The position numbers and the translations under genes were made by a program. Source: Chitinophaga pinensis (GTDB taxonomy: Bacteria; Bacteroidota; Bacteroidia; NS11-12g; UBA9320). From it: DNA of 61,493 nucleotides. This document shows positions 35,770-44,117 of this stretch, one piece after another. The stretch lies in assembly GCA_945897885.1 (NCBI GenBank), contig CAMDGU010000011.1, positions 1 to 61,493 of the forward strand, in the 5' to 3' direction. How positions within the stretch are numbered: position 1 is the stretch's first letter; the number at the start of each line of letters is the position of its first letter. The notes under the pieces were generated by a model. The model did no database searches. It was not told where the DNA came from and worked only from the letters and a program-made list of their open reading frames with translations.

Positions 35770-37173
35770 ATGAATAAAGAAATTTTACAACTTATATATC
35801 TTGTAGGCTCGGTTTCATTTATGATTGGGCTAAAAATGCTGAGCAAACCGGATACAGCCCGCAAGGGTAACTTGGTGGCAGCATTTGGTATGACAATAGC
35901 CATATTGGGTACCATCTTTCTCTATGATGGGATTAAAACCTCTAACTATGGCTGGATTTTTGGCGGATTAATCATTGGTTCTATTTTAGGAACTCTTTCT
36001 GCCAAGAAAGTAAAAATGACTCAGATGCCTGAAATGGTGAGTCTTTTTAATGGTATGGGTGGTGCTTGCGCTATGCTTATATCCGCAGTTGAGTTTACCC
36101 ATTTAACCCATAATTATGAAATTGGTGCTTTACCTCATGGCCAGTTGTTAATTATAATGCTGGGTTTAATAATTGGTAGTATTTCGTTTGTTGGTAGTTT
36201 GGTAGCTTGGGGAAAACTGAGTGGCCGTGTTGGTGATAAAACCTTAAAACTGCAACAATTAGTAAATATTGGATTATTAGTTTTTATACTGGGTATAGCT
36301 TGCTACACCATTTTTGCCGGTCCTGCTGAAACGGTTACTTATTTTTATGTTATTTGGGGACTTTCGGTTTTGTACGGTATTTTATTCGTAATGCCTATTG
36401 GTGGAGCCGATATGCCTGTAGTTATCTCATTGCTTAACTCGTTTACAGGAGTTGCAGCGGCCATGGGCGGATTTTTATACGATAATAAAGTAATGTTGGT
36501 TGGTGGTATTTTGGTAGGTAGTGCAGGAACCTTGCTAACTTTGGTAATGTGCAAAGCTATGAACCGAAGCCTTACCAATGTATTGATAGGCAATTTTGGA
36601 GGAGGAAGTTCAGGTGAATCAGCCACTAGTCCTTCAGGAGGTCACATCCGTGAAATTAATGCCGGTGATACAGCCATCTTATTAAAATACGCAAATAAAG
36701 TAATTATAGTTCCTGGCTATGGTTTAGCTGTGGCTCAGGCTCAGCATGTTTGTCATGAGTTGGAAGAACTTTTGGAAAGTGAAGGAGTAGGAGTAAAGTA
36801 TGCTATTCATCCTGTGGCAGGACGAATGCCGGGACATATGAATGTATTGTTAGCTGAAAGCAATGTAAGTTATGATAAATTGGTAGAAATGGAACATATT
36901 AATCCTGAATTTACTACTACCGATGTGGTATTGGTGGTAGGAGCTAATGATGTGGTAAACCCTGCGGCTAAAACAGATCCAAGCAGCCCTATCTATGGTA
37001 TGCCAATATTGGATGTAGAAAATGCTAAAAATATTATTGTAATGAAACGAAGCATGAAGGCAGGTTATGCAGGTATTGAAAATGAATTGTTTTATCAGCC
37101 GAAAACCTCTATGCTTTTTGGCGATGCCAAAGGAACCTTGACTAAATTGGTTGCCGAAGTAAAGGCACTTTAA
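35770..37173 (+). CDS. pntB: NAD(P) transhydrogenase subunit beta
   Basis: The 467-residue subunit has about nine membrane helices followed by the NADP-binding domain III: VIIVPGYGLAVAQAQHVCHEL near residue 320, PVAGRMPGHMNVLLAE near 350 and VGANDVVNPAAKTDPSSPI near 400. These are diagnostic for PntB. With the two alpha genes it makes the full complex in the inner membrane. Confidence 0.96.
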   Translation: MNKEILQLIYLVGSVSFMIGLKMLSKPDTARKGNLVAAFGMTIAILGTIFLYDGIKTSNYGWIFGGLIIGSILGTLSAKKVKMTQMPEMVSLFNGMGGACAMLISAVEFTHLTHNYEIGALPHGQLLIIMLGLIIGSISFVGSLVAWGKLSGRVGDKTLKLQQLVNIGLLVFILGIACYTIFAGPAETVTYFYVIWGLSVLYGILFVMPIGGADMPVVISLLNSFTGVAAAMGGFLYDNKVMLVGGILVGSAGTLLTLVMCKAMNRSLTNVLIGNFGGGSSGESATSPSGGHIREINAGDTAILLKYANKVIIVPGYGLAVAQAQHVCHELEELLESEGVGVKYAIHPVAGRMPGHMNVLLAESNVSYDKLVEMEHINPEFTTTDVVLVVGANDVVNPAAKTDPSSPIYGMPILDVENAKNIIVMKRSMKAGYAGIENELFYQPKTSMLFGDAKGTLTKLVAEVKAL

Positions 37174-37185
37174 GTAAAGGTAAAG

Positions 37186-37229
37186 ATTGAGGTTTACTTT
37201 AGATCCTAAGACTTAGCCCTAACCTCAAT
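37186..37229 (+). terminator. Weak hairpin after pntB
   Basis: ATTGAGGTT (37186-37194) pairs perfectly with AACCTCAAT (37221-37229) across a 26-base loop; no T run follows. It could slow polymerase or bind a regulator. The remaining 89 bases to the next gene show nothing else clear. Confidence 0.35.
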
Positions 37230-37318
37230 ATGTCCATTAAATAAAACATCTGTTTATTAACCGTTTTCAGATACTACTATAATTCACCAATCTTTGCCTT
37301 CAGTAAATTGAAACAAAT

Positions 37319-37774
37319 ATGGAGGAAGTAGTAGTGTTACAAAAACGCATGTATTCAAAACCAAAGACAACATGCCAATGTTGTGGTATTGAATTTATAG
37401 CAAACAGAAACGATGCAAAGTATTGCAGCAGTTCATGCCGTTCAAGGTTTTGGTTAGGTAAAAATAACCAGCGTATTATAACTCTCACAGTTCCTGCTGA
37501 TGCCGATGATCGATTCATTGAATTACTAAAGGCACGAGTAACAGAACTTAAAGCAACCTATCTTCCCGTTGCTCCTGCTGCAGTATGTCAGCCGGAAGTG
37601 CATGCAAGGATTGAGCGCAGATTGTTTGAAACCCAAAAAGATACCTACACTTATTTAGAAAGTATAGGATATAACAACTCACGACTTCCTTTGGTTGTTA
37701 ACGGTATTTTTTGTGATGTGGGGTTAAATATTAAAAAGACCGACGAAGGTTGGGAAACTGAGGTTAAATTATAA
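37319..37774 (+). CDS. Small protein with N-terminal zinc-ribbon motif
   Basis: The 151-residue protein begins with TCQCCGIEFIANRNDAKYCS and SSCRSRFWLGK, a CxxC...CxxxC zinc-binding knuckle (residues about 18-42) similar to the FCS/treble-clef fingers often found in small DNA-interacting proteins. The rest is helical and unremarkable (ITLTVPADADDRFIELLKARVTEL). I do not recognise the family. It ends at a strong bidirectional terminator shared with the convergent polyprenyl synthase. Confidence 0.6.
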   Translation: MEEVVVLQKRMYSKPKTTCQCCGIEFIANRNDAKYCSSSCRSRFWLGKNNQRIITLTVPADADDRFIELLKARVTELKATYLPVAPAAVCQPEVHARIERRLFETQKDTYTYLESIGYNNSRLPLVVNGIFCDVGLNIKKTDEGWETEVKL

Positions 37775-37793
37775 ACCACAATTATTTCTATAT

Positions 37794-37832
37794 AACAGCA
37801 TAAATCTTGATTGATTTATGCTGTTTTGTTTT
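37794..37832. terminator. Bidirectional terminator between convergent genes
   Basis: AACAGCATAAATC (37794-37806) pairs perfectly with GATTTATGCTGTT (37813-37825) over a six-base loop and is followed by TTGTTTT. It ends the zinc-ribbon gene on the plus strand and may also serve the polyprenyl synthase gene. Confidence 0.9.
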
Positions 37833-37841
37833 AGGAGAGAA

Positions 37842-38816
37842 TTAATGCTTCCTTTCCACTACAAAATTCACTAAATTTTGCAAATAAACACTTTCATCCG
37901 GTTTGTTCAAAGTGGCTAATATATCTGTAGATGCTTTTTGGTAATCAAGCATTTTTTTGTTGGCATATTCAATTCCTCCGCTGTTTTTAACAAAATCAAG
38001 AACATAGGCTACCTTTTGTTTGTCATTATTATTGTTTTTAATAATGCTCATAACCTTACGTTTTTCCCGATAGCCTTCATTGTTTAAGGAATATATTAAT
38101 GGCAAGGTCATTTTTCGTTCCTTTATATCGATGGCTAATGGTTTACCAATATCATCACTCCCATAGTCAAATAAATCATCCTTTATTTGGAAGGCAATTC
38201 CGGCTTTCATTCCAAACTCATGCATTCGGTTTACCTGATAGACATCAGCACCAGAAGCAGAAGCACCAATAGCACAGCAACTGGCTATAAGTGATGCAGT
38301 TTTTTTACCAATAATATCAAAATATATTTCTTCGGTAATGTCTAACCTACGAGCTTTTTCTAACTGTAATAATTCACCTTCACTCATAGCTTCCACTGCT
38401 TCCGAAAGTAAGGTTAACAAATCATAATCTCCATTTTTTAAGGCTAATAAAAGTCCTTTTGAAAGAAGGTAATCTCCAACCAAAACTGCAATTTTATTTT
38501 TCCATAAGGCATTAATGGAGAAAAATCCTCGACGAGTATGTGACACATCAACTACATCATCATGCACCAAAGTGGCCGTATGAAGCAGTTCAACTAAAGC
38601 GGCTCCACGATAAGTTCTGTCTGTTATAGGGCCAAATAAGCGGGCTGACAATAGTACAAAAATTGGCCGCATTTGTTTGCCTTTGCGCTTTACAATATAA
38701 TTCATAATTACATCTAACAATGCTACACGGCTTTTCATACTTTCCCTGAATTTCTTTTCAAAAACATCAAGTTCAGATGATATAGGTGCTTTTATCTGAT
38801 TGAGGGAAAGGGTCAT
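37842..38816 (-). CDS. All-trans polyprenyl diphosphate synthase
   Basis: The enzyme builds the isoprenoid chain of menaquinone or ubiquinone. The first aspartate-rich motif is in LVHDDVVDVSHTRRG near residue 80 and the second in QIKDDLFDYGSDDIGKP near residue 200; GKQMRPIFVLLSARL near 45 binds substrate. Length of about 324 residues fits octaprenyl- or heptaprenyl-type synthases; chain length is not predictable. I chose the ATG at 38816 and a promoter box TACTTTTG lies at 38835-38828. Confidence 0.93.
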   Translation of the reverse strand: MTLSLNQIKAPISSELDVFEKKFRESMKSRVALLDVIMNYIVKRKGKQMRPIFVLLSARLFGPITDRTYRGAALVELLHTATLVHDDVVDVSHTRRGFFSINALWKNKIAVLVGDYLLSKGLLLALKNGDYDLLTLLSEAVEAMSEGELLQLEKARRLDITEEIYFDIIGKKTASLIASCCAIGASASGADVYQVNRMHEFGMKAGIAFQIKDDLFDYGSDDIGKPLAIDIKERKMTLPLIYSLNNEGYREKRKVMSIIKNNNNDKQKVAYVLDFVKNSGGIEYANKKMLDYQKASTDILATLNKPDESVYLQNLVNFVVERKH

Positions 38817-38827
38817 TATTTGTGAAA

Positions 38828-38835
38828 CAAAAGTA
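38828..38835 (-). promoter_or_regulatory. -7 box of the polyprenyl synthase gene
   Basis: TACTTTTG on the minus strand matches TAnnTTTG and ends 11 bases before the ATG at 38816. Confidence 0.5.
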
Positions 38836-38893
38836 GTTAATATTGACAAAAGCAGGATTTAATAATCGCTTAATATTTTTTAGCCTTTTATTG

Positions 38894-38901
38894 TAAGTTT
38901 G
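38894..38901 (+). promoter_or_regulatory. -7 box of rfbA
   Basis: TAAGTTTG ends 11 bases before the ATG at 38913; no clean TTTG is seen at -33. Confidence 0.5.
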
Positions 38902-38912
38902 CTCCTAAATAT

Positions 38913-39773
38913 ATGAAAGGAATAATTCTAGCCGGTGGTTCTGGTACCCGTCTGCATCCCTTAACCCTCGCAATGAGTAAACAAATGATGCCGGTGTATG
39001 ATAAACCAATGATTTACTATCCATTGTCGGTATTAATGATGGCAGGTATCAAAGATATTTTAATCATCAGCACGCCTCATGATCTGCCCAATTTTGAAAA
39101 ACTTTTGGGGGATGGTAAAAACTTGGGTTGTAATTTTCAATACAAAGTGCAATATGAACCCAATGGTTTGGCGCAAGCTTTTGTAATAGGTGAAGAATTT
39201 ATTGGAACCGATAAAGTGGCTCTTATTTTGGGCGACAATATTTTTTTTGGAAGCAATTTGCAAGAACTGCTAACCGAAAGCAATAATCCGGATGGCGGTG
39301 TTGTTTTTGCCTACCATGTCTCTGACCCTGAACGTTACGGTGTAGTTGAATTTGACACTGCTATGAAAGCTATTAGTATTGAAGAAAAACCTTTAAACCC
39401 AAAATCAAATTATGCTGTACCGGGTTTGTATTTTTACGACAATAAGGTGGTAAAAATAGCAAAAGAGCTAAAACCATCGGCAAGAGGCGAATATGAAATT
39501 ACAGATGTAAATAAGCATTATCTCGAAAAAGGAAAACTAAAAGTAGGTGTATTAGGCCGTGGAACAGCTTGGTTAGATACGGGTACGTTTGCATCGCTCA
39601 TGCAAGCCGGGCAGTTTGTTCAAGTAATAGAAGAACGCCAAGGTTTAAAAATTGGTTGTATTGAAGAAATAGCCTACACTATGGGTTTTATTAATAAGGA
39701 TCAATTAAAAGAATTGGCTAATCCACTAACAAAAAGCGGTTATGGTTCCTATTTGTTAAATCTGATTAGATAG
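38913..39773 (+). CDS. rfbA: Glucose-1-phosphate thymidylyltransferase RfbA
   Basis: RfbA makes dTDP-glucose from dTTP and glucose-1-phosphate, the entry to dTDP-rhamnose and other deoxysugars. [21 protein letters not shown] begins the protein; [15 protein letters not shown] and [11 protein letters not shown] near residues 82-113 are family hallmarks; [18 protein letters not shown] near 220 closes the active site. Length 286 is typical. rfbB, rfbC and rfbD are not adjacent, so the gene is isolated from its usual cluster. Confidence 0.96.
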   Translation: MKGIILAGGSGTRLHPLTLAMSKQMMPVYDKPMIYYPLSVLMMAGIKDILIISTPHDLPNFEKLLGDGKNLGCNFQYKVQYEPNGLAQAFVIGEEFIGTDKVALILGDNIFFGSNLQELLTESNNPDGGVVFAYHVSDPERYGVVEFDTAMKAISIEEKPLNPKSNYAVPGLYFYDNKVVKIAKELKPSARGEYEITDVNKHYLEKGKLKVGVLGRGTAWLDTGTFASLMQAGQFVQVIEERQGLKIGCIEEIAYTMGFINKDQLKELANPLTKSGYGSYLLNLIR

Positions 39774-39780
39774 GTAAAAC

Positions 39781-40624
39781 GCTTATTACTTTTTTAGGTT
39801 CCCATGTTCCGTTACTAAAACTATTTTACAGGAACGGCAATCAAAAGTTTATTACAGAATTTATAATTACTCTTATTTGAATTGCTACTGAACTTATTGG
39901 TTTGATGAGCCTTTTTTTAGTGGTTCAAGGAATAATTCTGAGGGCTGAAAGTATAACTATTCCTGGTATTCATAGCACATTTACATGATTTAATGCTTTA
40001 TTATTATTGGTCGGAGTTTATTTCACAAAATTTATTTTCTCCATTTGGCAGAGCCGGTTTTTGCTAAACTATTGTTATTCCTTAAAACCTTAAGATAACA
40101 GCCCAAATAATACAGTATTATTATAATCAGCCTACCGAAGTTTTTAGAAATACCAAATTATCAGATGCTCTAAATAAGGTATTTATCATTGGCGGCTATT
40201 TTTCCGAAATTATTTTTCGAACCGTTTTAGTATTCTTAAGTGAGCTGTTTTTAATCTTGATCATCATTATTTCATTTGTGTTTTATAATTATAAACTGCT
40301 GTTGTTGACCGTGTTTGTTCTACTGCCAGTGTGTGCTTTGCTCCTTTATTTTAGGCGCAAAAAGCTGAAAGTGATGAGTGAAAAAATCATGAGTGATAAC
40401 GGAACAAAACTAAGCGTTGGGCAAAAACAACGATTAGCAATAGCAAGGGCACTATATCGCCTATTTTAGATGAACCTCTTAATTCATTGGATGGGTTTAA
40501 CAAACAAGAAATTCTTTTAATTGTTAAACAATTAACCTTGCAAAACAAGTTGATTACAATCATTGTATCGCATGATGACGATGTTTTAAAAATTTGTGAC
40601 CACATGGTAGAGTTGAAAAAATAA
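39781..40624 (+). pseudogene. Decayed ABC exporter (membrane domain fused to NBD remnant)
   Basis: Translating in shifting frames recovers an ABC exporter: LLKLFYRNGNQKFITEF, then membrane segments with two TGA codons where tryptophan would fit (near 39878 and 39987), then an open stretch NQPTEVFRNTKLSDALNKVF, two membrane segments (FYNYKLLLLTVFVLLPVCAL) fused in frame to the signature LSVGQKQRLAIARALYR. After a frameshift, PILDEPLNSLD (Walker B) and IIVSHDDDVLKICDHMVELK (H loop) follow. Walker A and the rest of the NBD are deleted. The gene is inactive; its family resembles peptide or bacteriocin exporters. Confidence 0.85.
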
Positions 40625-40632
40625 ACGACTAA

Positions 40633-41484
40633 ATGAAAGCTTTAAAAAAACGAAACCTTTTTTGGATAATTCCTTTGCTTATTCTCCTGATAATAAATTT
40701 TTCAGGATGCTTACAAATGCGAGATTCGGATAGAAAAATAGCAAAAAAACTGGCAAAGAAGCATCTGATTGCCCGTTTTCATAATTACACTAAAGGCACA
40801 CAAACGATACATTATTGGGATATTTCCAATCCAGATAAACCAATAGTACTTTTTGTTCATGGCTCGCCAGGCAGCAGCATGGCATTAATGGGCATTGCGA
40901 CCGATACATTTATTACCGCCAATTTTATGCCGGTATTGGTGGATAGGCCGGGATTTGGCTATTCCAATTTTGGTCACGCCGAAAGCAGTTTTGCGCGACA
41001 AAGTGAATTATTAGATGCTGTGTTAAAATCCTATCCCAACCAACGAAAAATTTTGGTAGGGCATTCTTTGGGTGGCCCCATTATTGTAAAAATGGCTATG
41101 GATTTTCCAGATGAAATAGATGCTATCGTAATTTTAGCCGGCTCCATTGATCCTGCCTTAGAACCTTATGAATGGCATAGAAAACCTATGAGTAGTAAAT
41201 TCATTCGGTGGATGATTCCTAAAGCATTTACAGCCTCTAATGATGAAATACTAACCACAAAGGCAGAACTAACTAAAATGCTTCCAGACTGGGAAAAAAT
41301 TAAAATCCCCATCATTGTAATACAAGGAACAAAAGATGGTTTTGTGCCCAAAGAAAATGCTGACTTTGCCAAGCGAATGGCAAAAAAAGCTCAGGTAAAA
41401 TTGCGAATGTTACCCGGCCAATCTCACTTTTTTCCGTTTACAAAACCCGAAATTGTGATGGAGGAATTGATGTTGTTGAGGTAG
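40633..41484 (+). CDS. Alpha/beta-hydrolase, predicted lipoprotein
   Basis: A lipoprotein-like signal (LLILLIINFSGC) is followed by an alpha/beta-hydrolase fold: FVHGSPGSSMALMG near residue 77 (oxyanion hole), the nucleophile elbow LVGHSLGGPIIVKMA near 140, an aspartate in IVIQGTKDGFVPKEN near 240 and the catalytic histidine in LPGQSHFFPFTKPE near 263. It is an esterase, lipase or peptidase; the substrate is unknown. It begins nine bases after the ABC relic. Confidence 0.86.
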   Translation: MKALKKRNLFWIIPLLILLIINFSGCLQMRDSDRKIAKKLAKKHLIARFHNYTKGTQTIHYWDISNPDKPIVLFVHGSPGSSMALMGIATDTFITANFMPVLVDRPGFGYSNFGHAESSFARQSELLDAVLKSYPNQRKILVGHSLGGPIIVKMAMDFPDEIDAIVILAGSIDPALEPYEWHRKPMSSKFIRWMIPKAFTASNDEILTTKAELTKMLPDWEKIKIPIIVIQGTKDGFVPKENADFAKRMAKKAQVKLRMLPGQSHFFPFTKPEIVMEELMLLR

Positions 41485-41503
41485 ATTTTATATCAAAAAA
41501 AAC

Positions 41504-42007
41504 CTACTTATGCTTCTCATAGGTCTGCACTTCCTCATGAAAAAACTCCAGTTTAACACCGGCTGTTTTAAACATGGCTTCACTTTCGCCACCTGAGTGG
41601 TACTTGCGTTCACAAACCACCCGTTTTATACCACAATTGATAATTAGCATGGCACATACCCGGCATGGTGTCATCCTACAATACAATGTGGCGCCATCCA
41701 AGGCCACGCCGTTTTTAGCTGCTTGGCAAATGGCATTTTGCTCGGCGTGCACCGTTCTTACACAATGTTCAGTAATGCTATCATCCTCATGAATCATTTT
41801 TTTCATTTGGTGGCCCACCTCATCGCAATGCGGTAATCCAACAGGCGAACCTACATAACCTGTAACTAACAGTTGATTATCGCGGGCTATAACACAGCCA
41901 CTGCGACCACGGCCACACGTGGCCCGTTTGCTTATGGCTTCCATCACTTCCATAAAATATTCGTCCCAGGTTGGGCGCAGGTAGTGAGCTTCTTTTTTGT
42001 CTGTCAT
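41504..42007 (-). CDS. Deoxycytidylate deaminase family protein
   Basis: The zinc site is complete: TVHAEQNAICQAAK near residue 85 (HAE) and TPCRVCAMLIINCG near 113 (PCxxC). RGRSGCVIARDNQLLVTGYVG near 37 also fits ComEB/dCMP deaminases, which make dUMP from dCMP for thymidylate synthesis. Length 167 is normal. It follows convergently after the hydrolase gene. Confidence 0.93.
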   Translation of the reverse strand: MTDKKEAHYLRPTWDEYFMEVMEAISKRATCGRGRSGCVIARDNQLLVTGYVGSPVGLPHCDEVGHQMKKMIHEDDSITEHCVRTVHAEQNAICQAAKNGVALDGATLYCRMTPCRVCAMLIINCGIKRVVCERKYHSGGESEAMFKTAGVKLEFFHEEVQTYEKHK

Positions 42008-42052
42008 TATTTGGTTTTTTTGTAATTCTGTTTTAAAAATAAATGCTTAATA

Positions 42053-42141
42053 CAACACTCAATGTTCAATTTGCGTTGCATACATTATTTATTTCCGTTA
42101 GGTATTGAATATTGTGTGTTGAAAATTGATTATTGATCATT
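42053..42141. repeat. Heptad-like TTCAAyn / TTGAAnn repeat spacer
   Basis: The gap between the dCMP deaminase and the ATPase gene contains two patches of degenerate seven-base words: CAACACTCAATGTTCAATT (42053-42071) and, in the opposite sense, TATTGAATATTGTGTGTTGA through TTGATTATTGATCATT (42103-42141). The same words recur at 43626-43652 and 44041-44080. They look like a family of intergenic repeats. Confidence 0.5.
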
Positions 42142-42163
42142 CTTTTAATTTGAAACTAATATT

Positions 42164-42724
42164 CTATTTAATTGGTGAATTTTCCAACACCACATCTATC
42201 TCCTTATACAACTCCTCAAGGCTGCCGTCGTTGGTAAATGTATAATCCGCCAATTGCATACAAGCAGCTATATTTTGTTTGTTTGGGTCGGTGGAGTTCA
42301 TTTCCCGTTCTTCATTTTCTACAAAGGTGTCGAAGGATATTCTATCGGTTTCTGAGGCTCGTTCTAAAATCCTTTCATAGCGCAGTTTGCGGTTGGCATC
42401 CACAGCAAATAAACTGAAATTGCCTTTGGCCTTTAGGGCATTTACCTCCCCAAGGGTTCTAATGCTTTCAATAATACAATTTTGGCCGCTTTCCATCGCT
42501 TCTTTAAATAATTCTTCGGCAATAAAACTTGGGCTATTAGTCGCTCTAAGTTCATTGGCTATATCTACCATGCTGTCGCGGTTCACTTCCATCCCCTTTT
42601 GGTTTATTATTTTTAGTAAATAACCCCTAACCGAAAAGTGCTTAAACCCATGATGGGTGGTTAAATAATCCACTATGGTTCCCTTACCTGCCCCCAAAGT
42701 TCCTGTAATACCAATAATCTTCAT
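42164..42724 (-). CDS. P-loop nucleotide kinase-like ATPase
   Basis: The start MKIIGITGTLGAGKGTIVDYL carries a Walker A, followed by FKHFSVRGYLLKIINQKG (lid/NMP region) and IIESIRTLGEVNALK near residue 88. It resembles dephospho-CoA-kinase- and deoxynucleoside-monophosphate-kinase-like proteins. The substrate cannot be assigned. The ATG at 42724 begins with the conserved motif; two upstream codons are optional. The neighbouring dCMP deaminase gives weak support for a nucleotide role. Confidence 0.78.
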   Translation of the reverse strand: MKIIGITGTLGAGKGTIVDYLTTHHGFKHFSVRGYLLKIINQKGMEVNRDSMVDIANELRATNSPSFIAEELFKEAMESGQNCIIESIRTLGEVNALKAKGNFSLFAVDANRKLRYERILERASETDRISFDTFVENEEREMNSTDPNKQNIAACMQLADYTFTNDGSLEELYKEIDVVLENSPIK

Positions 42725-42875
42725 TTTAACCAATTTTTTTTTGGGAAATTAAAGGAAATGAATTTGAATGAATGAATCTGTGAATAAATTGAAGGGGTTA
42801 TGTGAAAAGAAATTTTCTTAGATAAGAGGGTTACATTCCCTAATCAAGTCCAATAATATTAAATAAATTTTATTT

Positions 42876-43601
42876 CTACCCCAGCATCCGCAATATTTTA
42901 TTTACTTCTTCGGGTTCTATCCGTAGTTCGGCTCCTGAACTGAAAATGACTTTGCCGGGTTTAGTTTTTTCAACCACTATGTTTTTAAGATTGATTAAAA
43001 GGTCGTTTCGAATTAATGCAAACGAGCTGCCTTCCATTACAGCGTTTAAGTCAGCTAAGGGTTTATTGGTAACTAAACTCTTAAAATCGTTAAAATAAAT
43101 TTGACTTCCACCATTATTAGATTCCATATAATTTATTTGTTCGGGAGTAATATAGAGCAAGCCCTTCTCAGTAATTACCGGTATTTGGGTAAACTTGCTT
43201 TGCAACAGTTGACGGGCAATTTCGATGGCATCACCGGTTTGTTCGTTTTTGGTATTCAATTGCGCCAGGGTATTTTCAAACTCAGCAATATCAATGGGTT
43301 TATACAAACAATGAATTCCTGAATAACGCAAAGCCCGGGTAGTATATTCATCATAAGCGGTTATAAAAACTACATCAAAATCTATTTTTTTAAGCCTTTT
43401 TAGTATTTGAAAAGAATCTCCTTCTTTAAGGGTAATATCCAAAAAAGCGATGTCGGGTTTGGTGTCTTCAATTACTTTAATAGCAGTTTCAATATCATTG
43501 GCAGTTCCTACTATTTCCAACCCATCTATAAAACACTCCACCAATGTTTTTAATACCTCAATACTTTTGGGTTCGTCGTCTACTATTACTGCTCTTCTCA
43601 T
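42876..43601 (-). CDS. LytTR-family response regulator (first)
   Basis: Receiver domain residues 1-120 with the phosphoacceptor aspartate in PDIAFLDITLKEGDSF near residue 53 and the lysine in CLYKPIDIAEF near 105. The C-terminal LytTR DNA-binding domain (residues about 140-241) has YITPEQINYMESNNGGSQIYF and FALIRNDLLINLKNIVVEK. It is encoded downstream of the four-helix gene and the propeller kinase on the same strand and is the kinase's probable partner. Confidence 0.92.
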   Translation of the reverse strand: MRRAVIVDDEPKSIEVLKTLVECFIDGLEIVGTANDIETAIKVIEDTKPDIAFLDITLKEGDSFQILKRLKKIDFDVVFITAYDEYTTRALRYSGIHCLYKPIDIAEFENTLAQLNTKNEQTGDAIEIARQLLQSKFTQIPVITEKGLLYITPEQINYMESNNGGSQIYFNDFKSLVTNKPLADLNAVMEGSSFALIRNDLLINLKNIVVEKTKPGKVIFSSGAELRIEPEEVNKILRMLG

Positions 43602-43625
43602 TTTTTCTTAAATAATGTTAAATAA

Positions 43626-43652
43626 ACAATGCTCAATATTCAACGCTCAATT
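43626..43652. repeat. Heptad-like repeat spacer, left of four-helix gene
   Basis: CTCAATATTCAACGCTCAATTT-type words within the 64-base gap between the regulator start and the four-helix-bundle gene. They are similar to those at 44041-44080 and 42053-42141. Confidence 0.5.
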
Positions 43653-43665
43653 TGGCTTCGCGTGA

Positions 43666-44034
43666 TTAAAGGGTATTGTTTTTTCTAGCTGTGGCAATGC
43701 TTTTAGCAACAATGGCAATTAGTTCCTCTGTTTCCTTATAAACATCTTCAAGTTTTAATACAGGCTTTATCAATTCTTTTTTACGGATAATTTTTAGTGC
43801 CGTTATGCATTCTTTTAATTCTTTTAAGACAACACTCATTTTATGAACAAAATCTTTAGGAGATTCGGCAGCTTGGGCTTCACCATAATTGAAGGTGGGT
43901 GAATGGCAAGACCTAATTAACTGTCCTGCAATATAAATTCCTGCTCTTGAATTAGGCAAGGCTTCTACCACATCAATCATCCTGCATGTATAATCCACAA
44001 ATCGGTCTTCTAAATCAAATTTTCTATTTTGCAT
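43666..44034 (-). CDS. Four-helix-bundle protein of the S23 (23S rRNA intervening sequence) family
   Basis: The 122-residue all-helical protein shows the family pattern FDLEDRFVDYTCRMIDVVEAL, AGIYIAGQLIRSCHSPTFNYGEA and DFVHKMSVVLKELKECITAL. Proteins of this family were first described in intervening sequences inside 23S rRNA genes; in Bacteroidota many are free-standing and of unknown function. Here the gene sits between a histidine kinase and its regulator and is flanked on both sides by heptad repeats, which suggests it arrived as a cassette. Confidence 0.88.
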   Translation of the reverse strand: MQNRKFDLEDRFVDYTCRMIDVVEALPNSRAGIYIAGQLIRSCHSPTFNYGEAQAAESPKDFVHKMSVVLKELKECITALKIIRKKELIKPVLKLEDVYKETEELIAIVAKSIATARKNNTL

Positions 44035-44040
44035 CCGTTA

Positions 44041-44080
44041 AGTGTTGAAAATTGAGAGTTGAACATTGAATATTGATTAT
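44041..44080. repeat. Heptad-like repeat spacer, right of four-helix gene
   Basis: Words GTTGAAAATTGAGAGTTGAA and CATTGAATATTGATTATT read on the plus strand repeat with a period near seven. On the opposite strand they equal the CTCAATn/TTCAACn words on the other side of the gene, so the flanks are inverted relative to each other. Confidence 0.5.
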
Positions 44081-44117
44081 TTGTTTTCTGTCTTAAATTT
44101 CCAATTTAAATTTTTCT

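Noticed and set aside
39878-39989. Two TGA codons at tryptophan positions suggested recoding of TGA to Trp.
   Set aside because: They occur only in a fragment that also has deletions and frameshifts; elsewhere TGA ends intact genes (for example the small secreted protein at 11640-11642), so this is decay of a pseudogene.
40257-40469. A 70-residue membrane protein.
   Set aside because: It is an artefact of an in-frame deletion in the ABC exporter; membrane segment and signature motif come from different domains.
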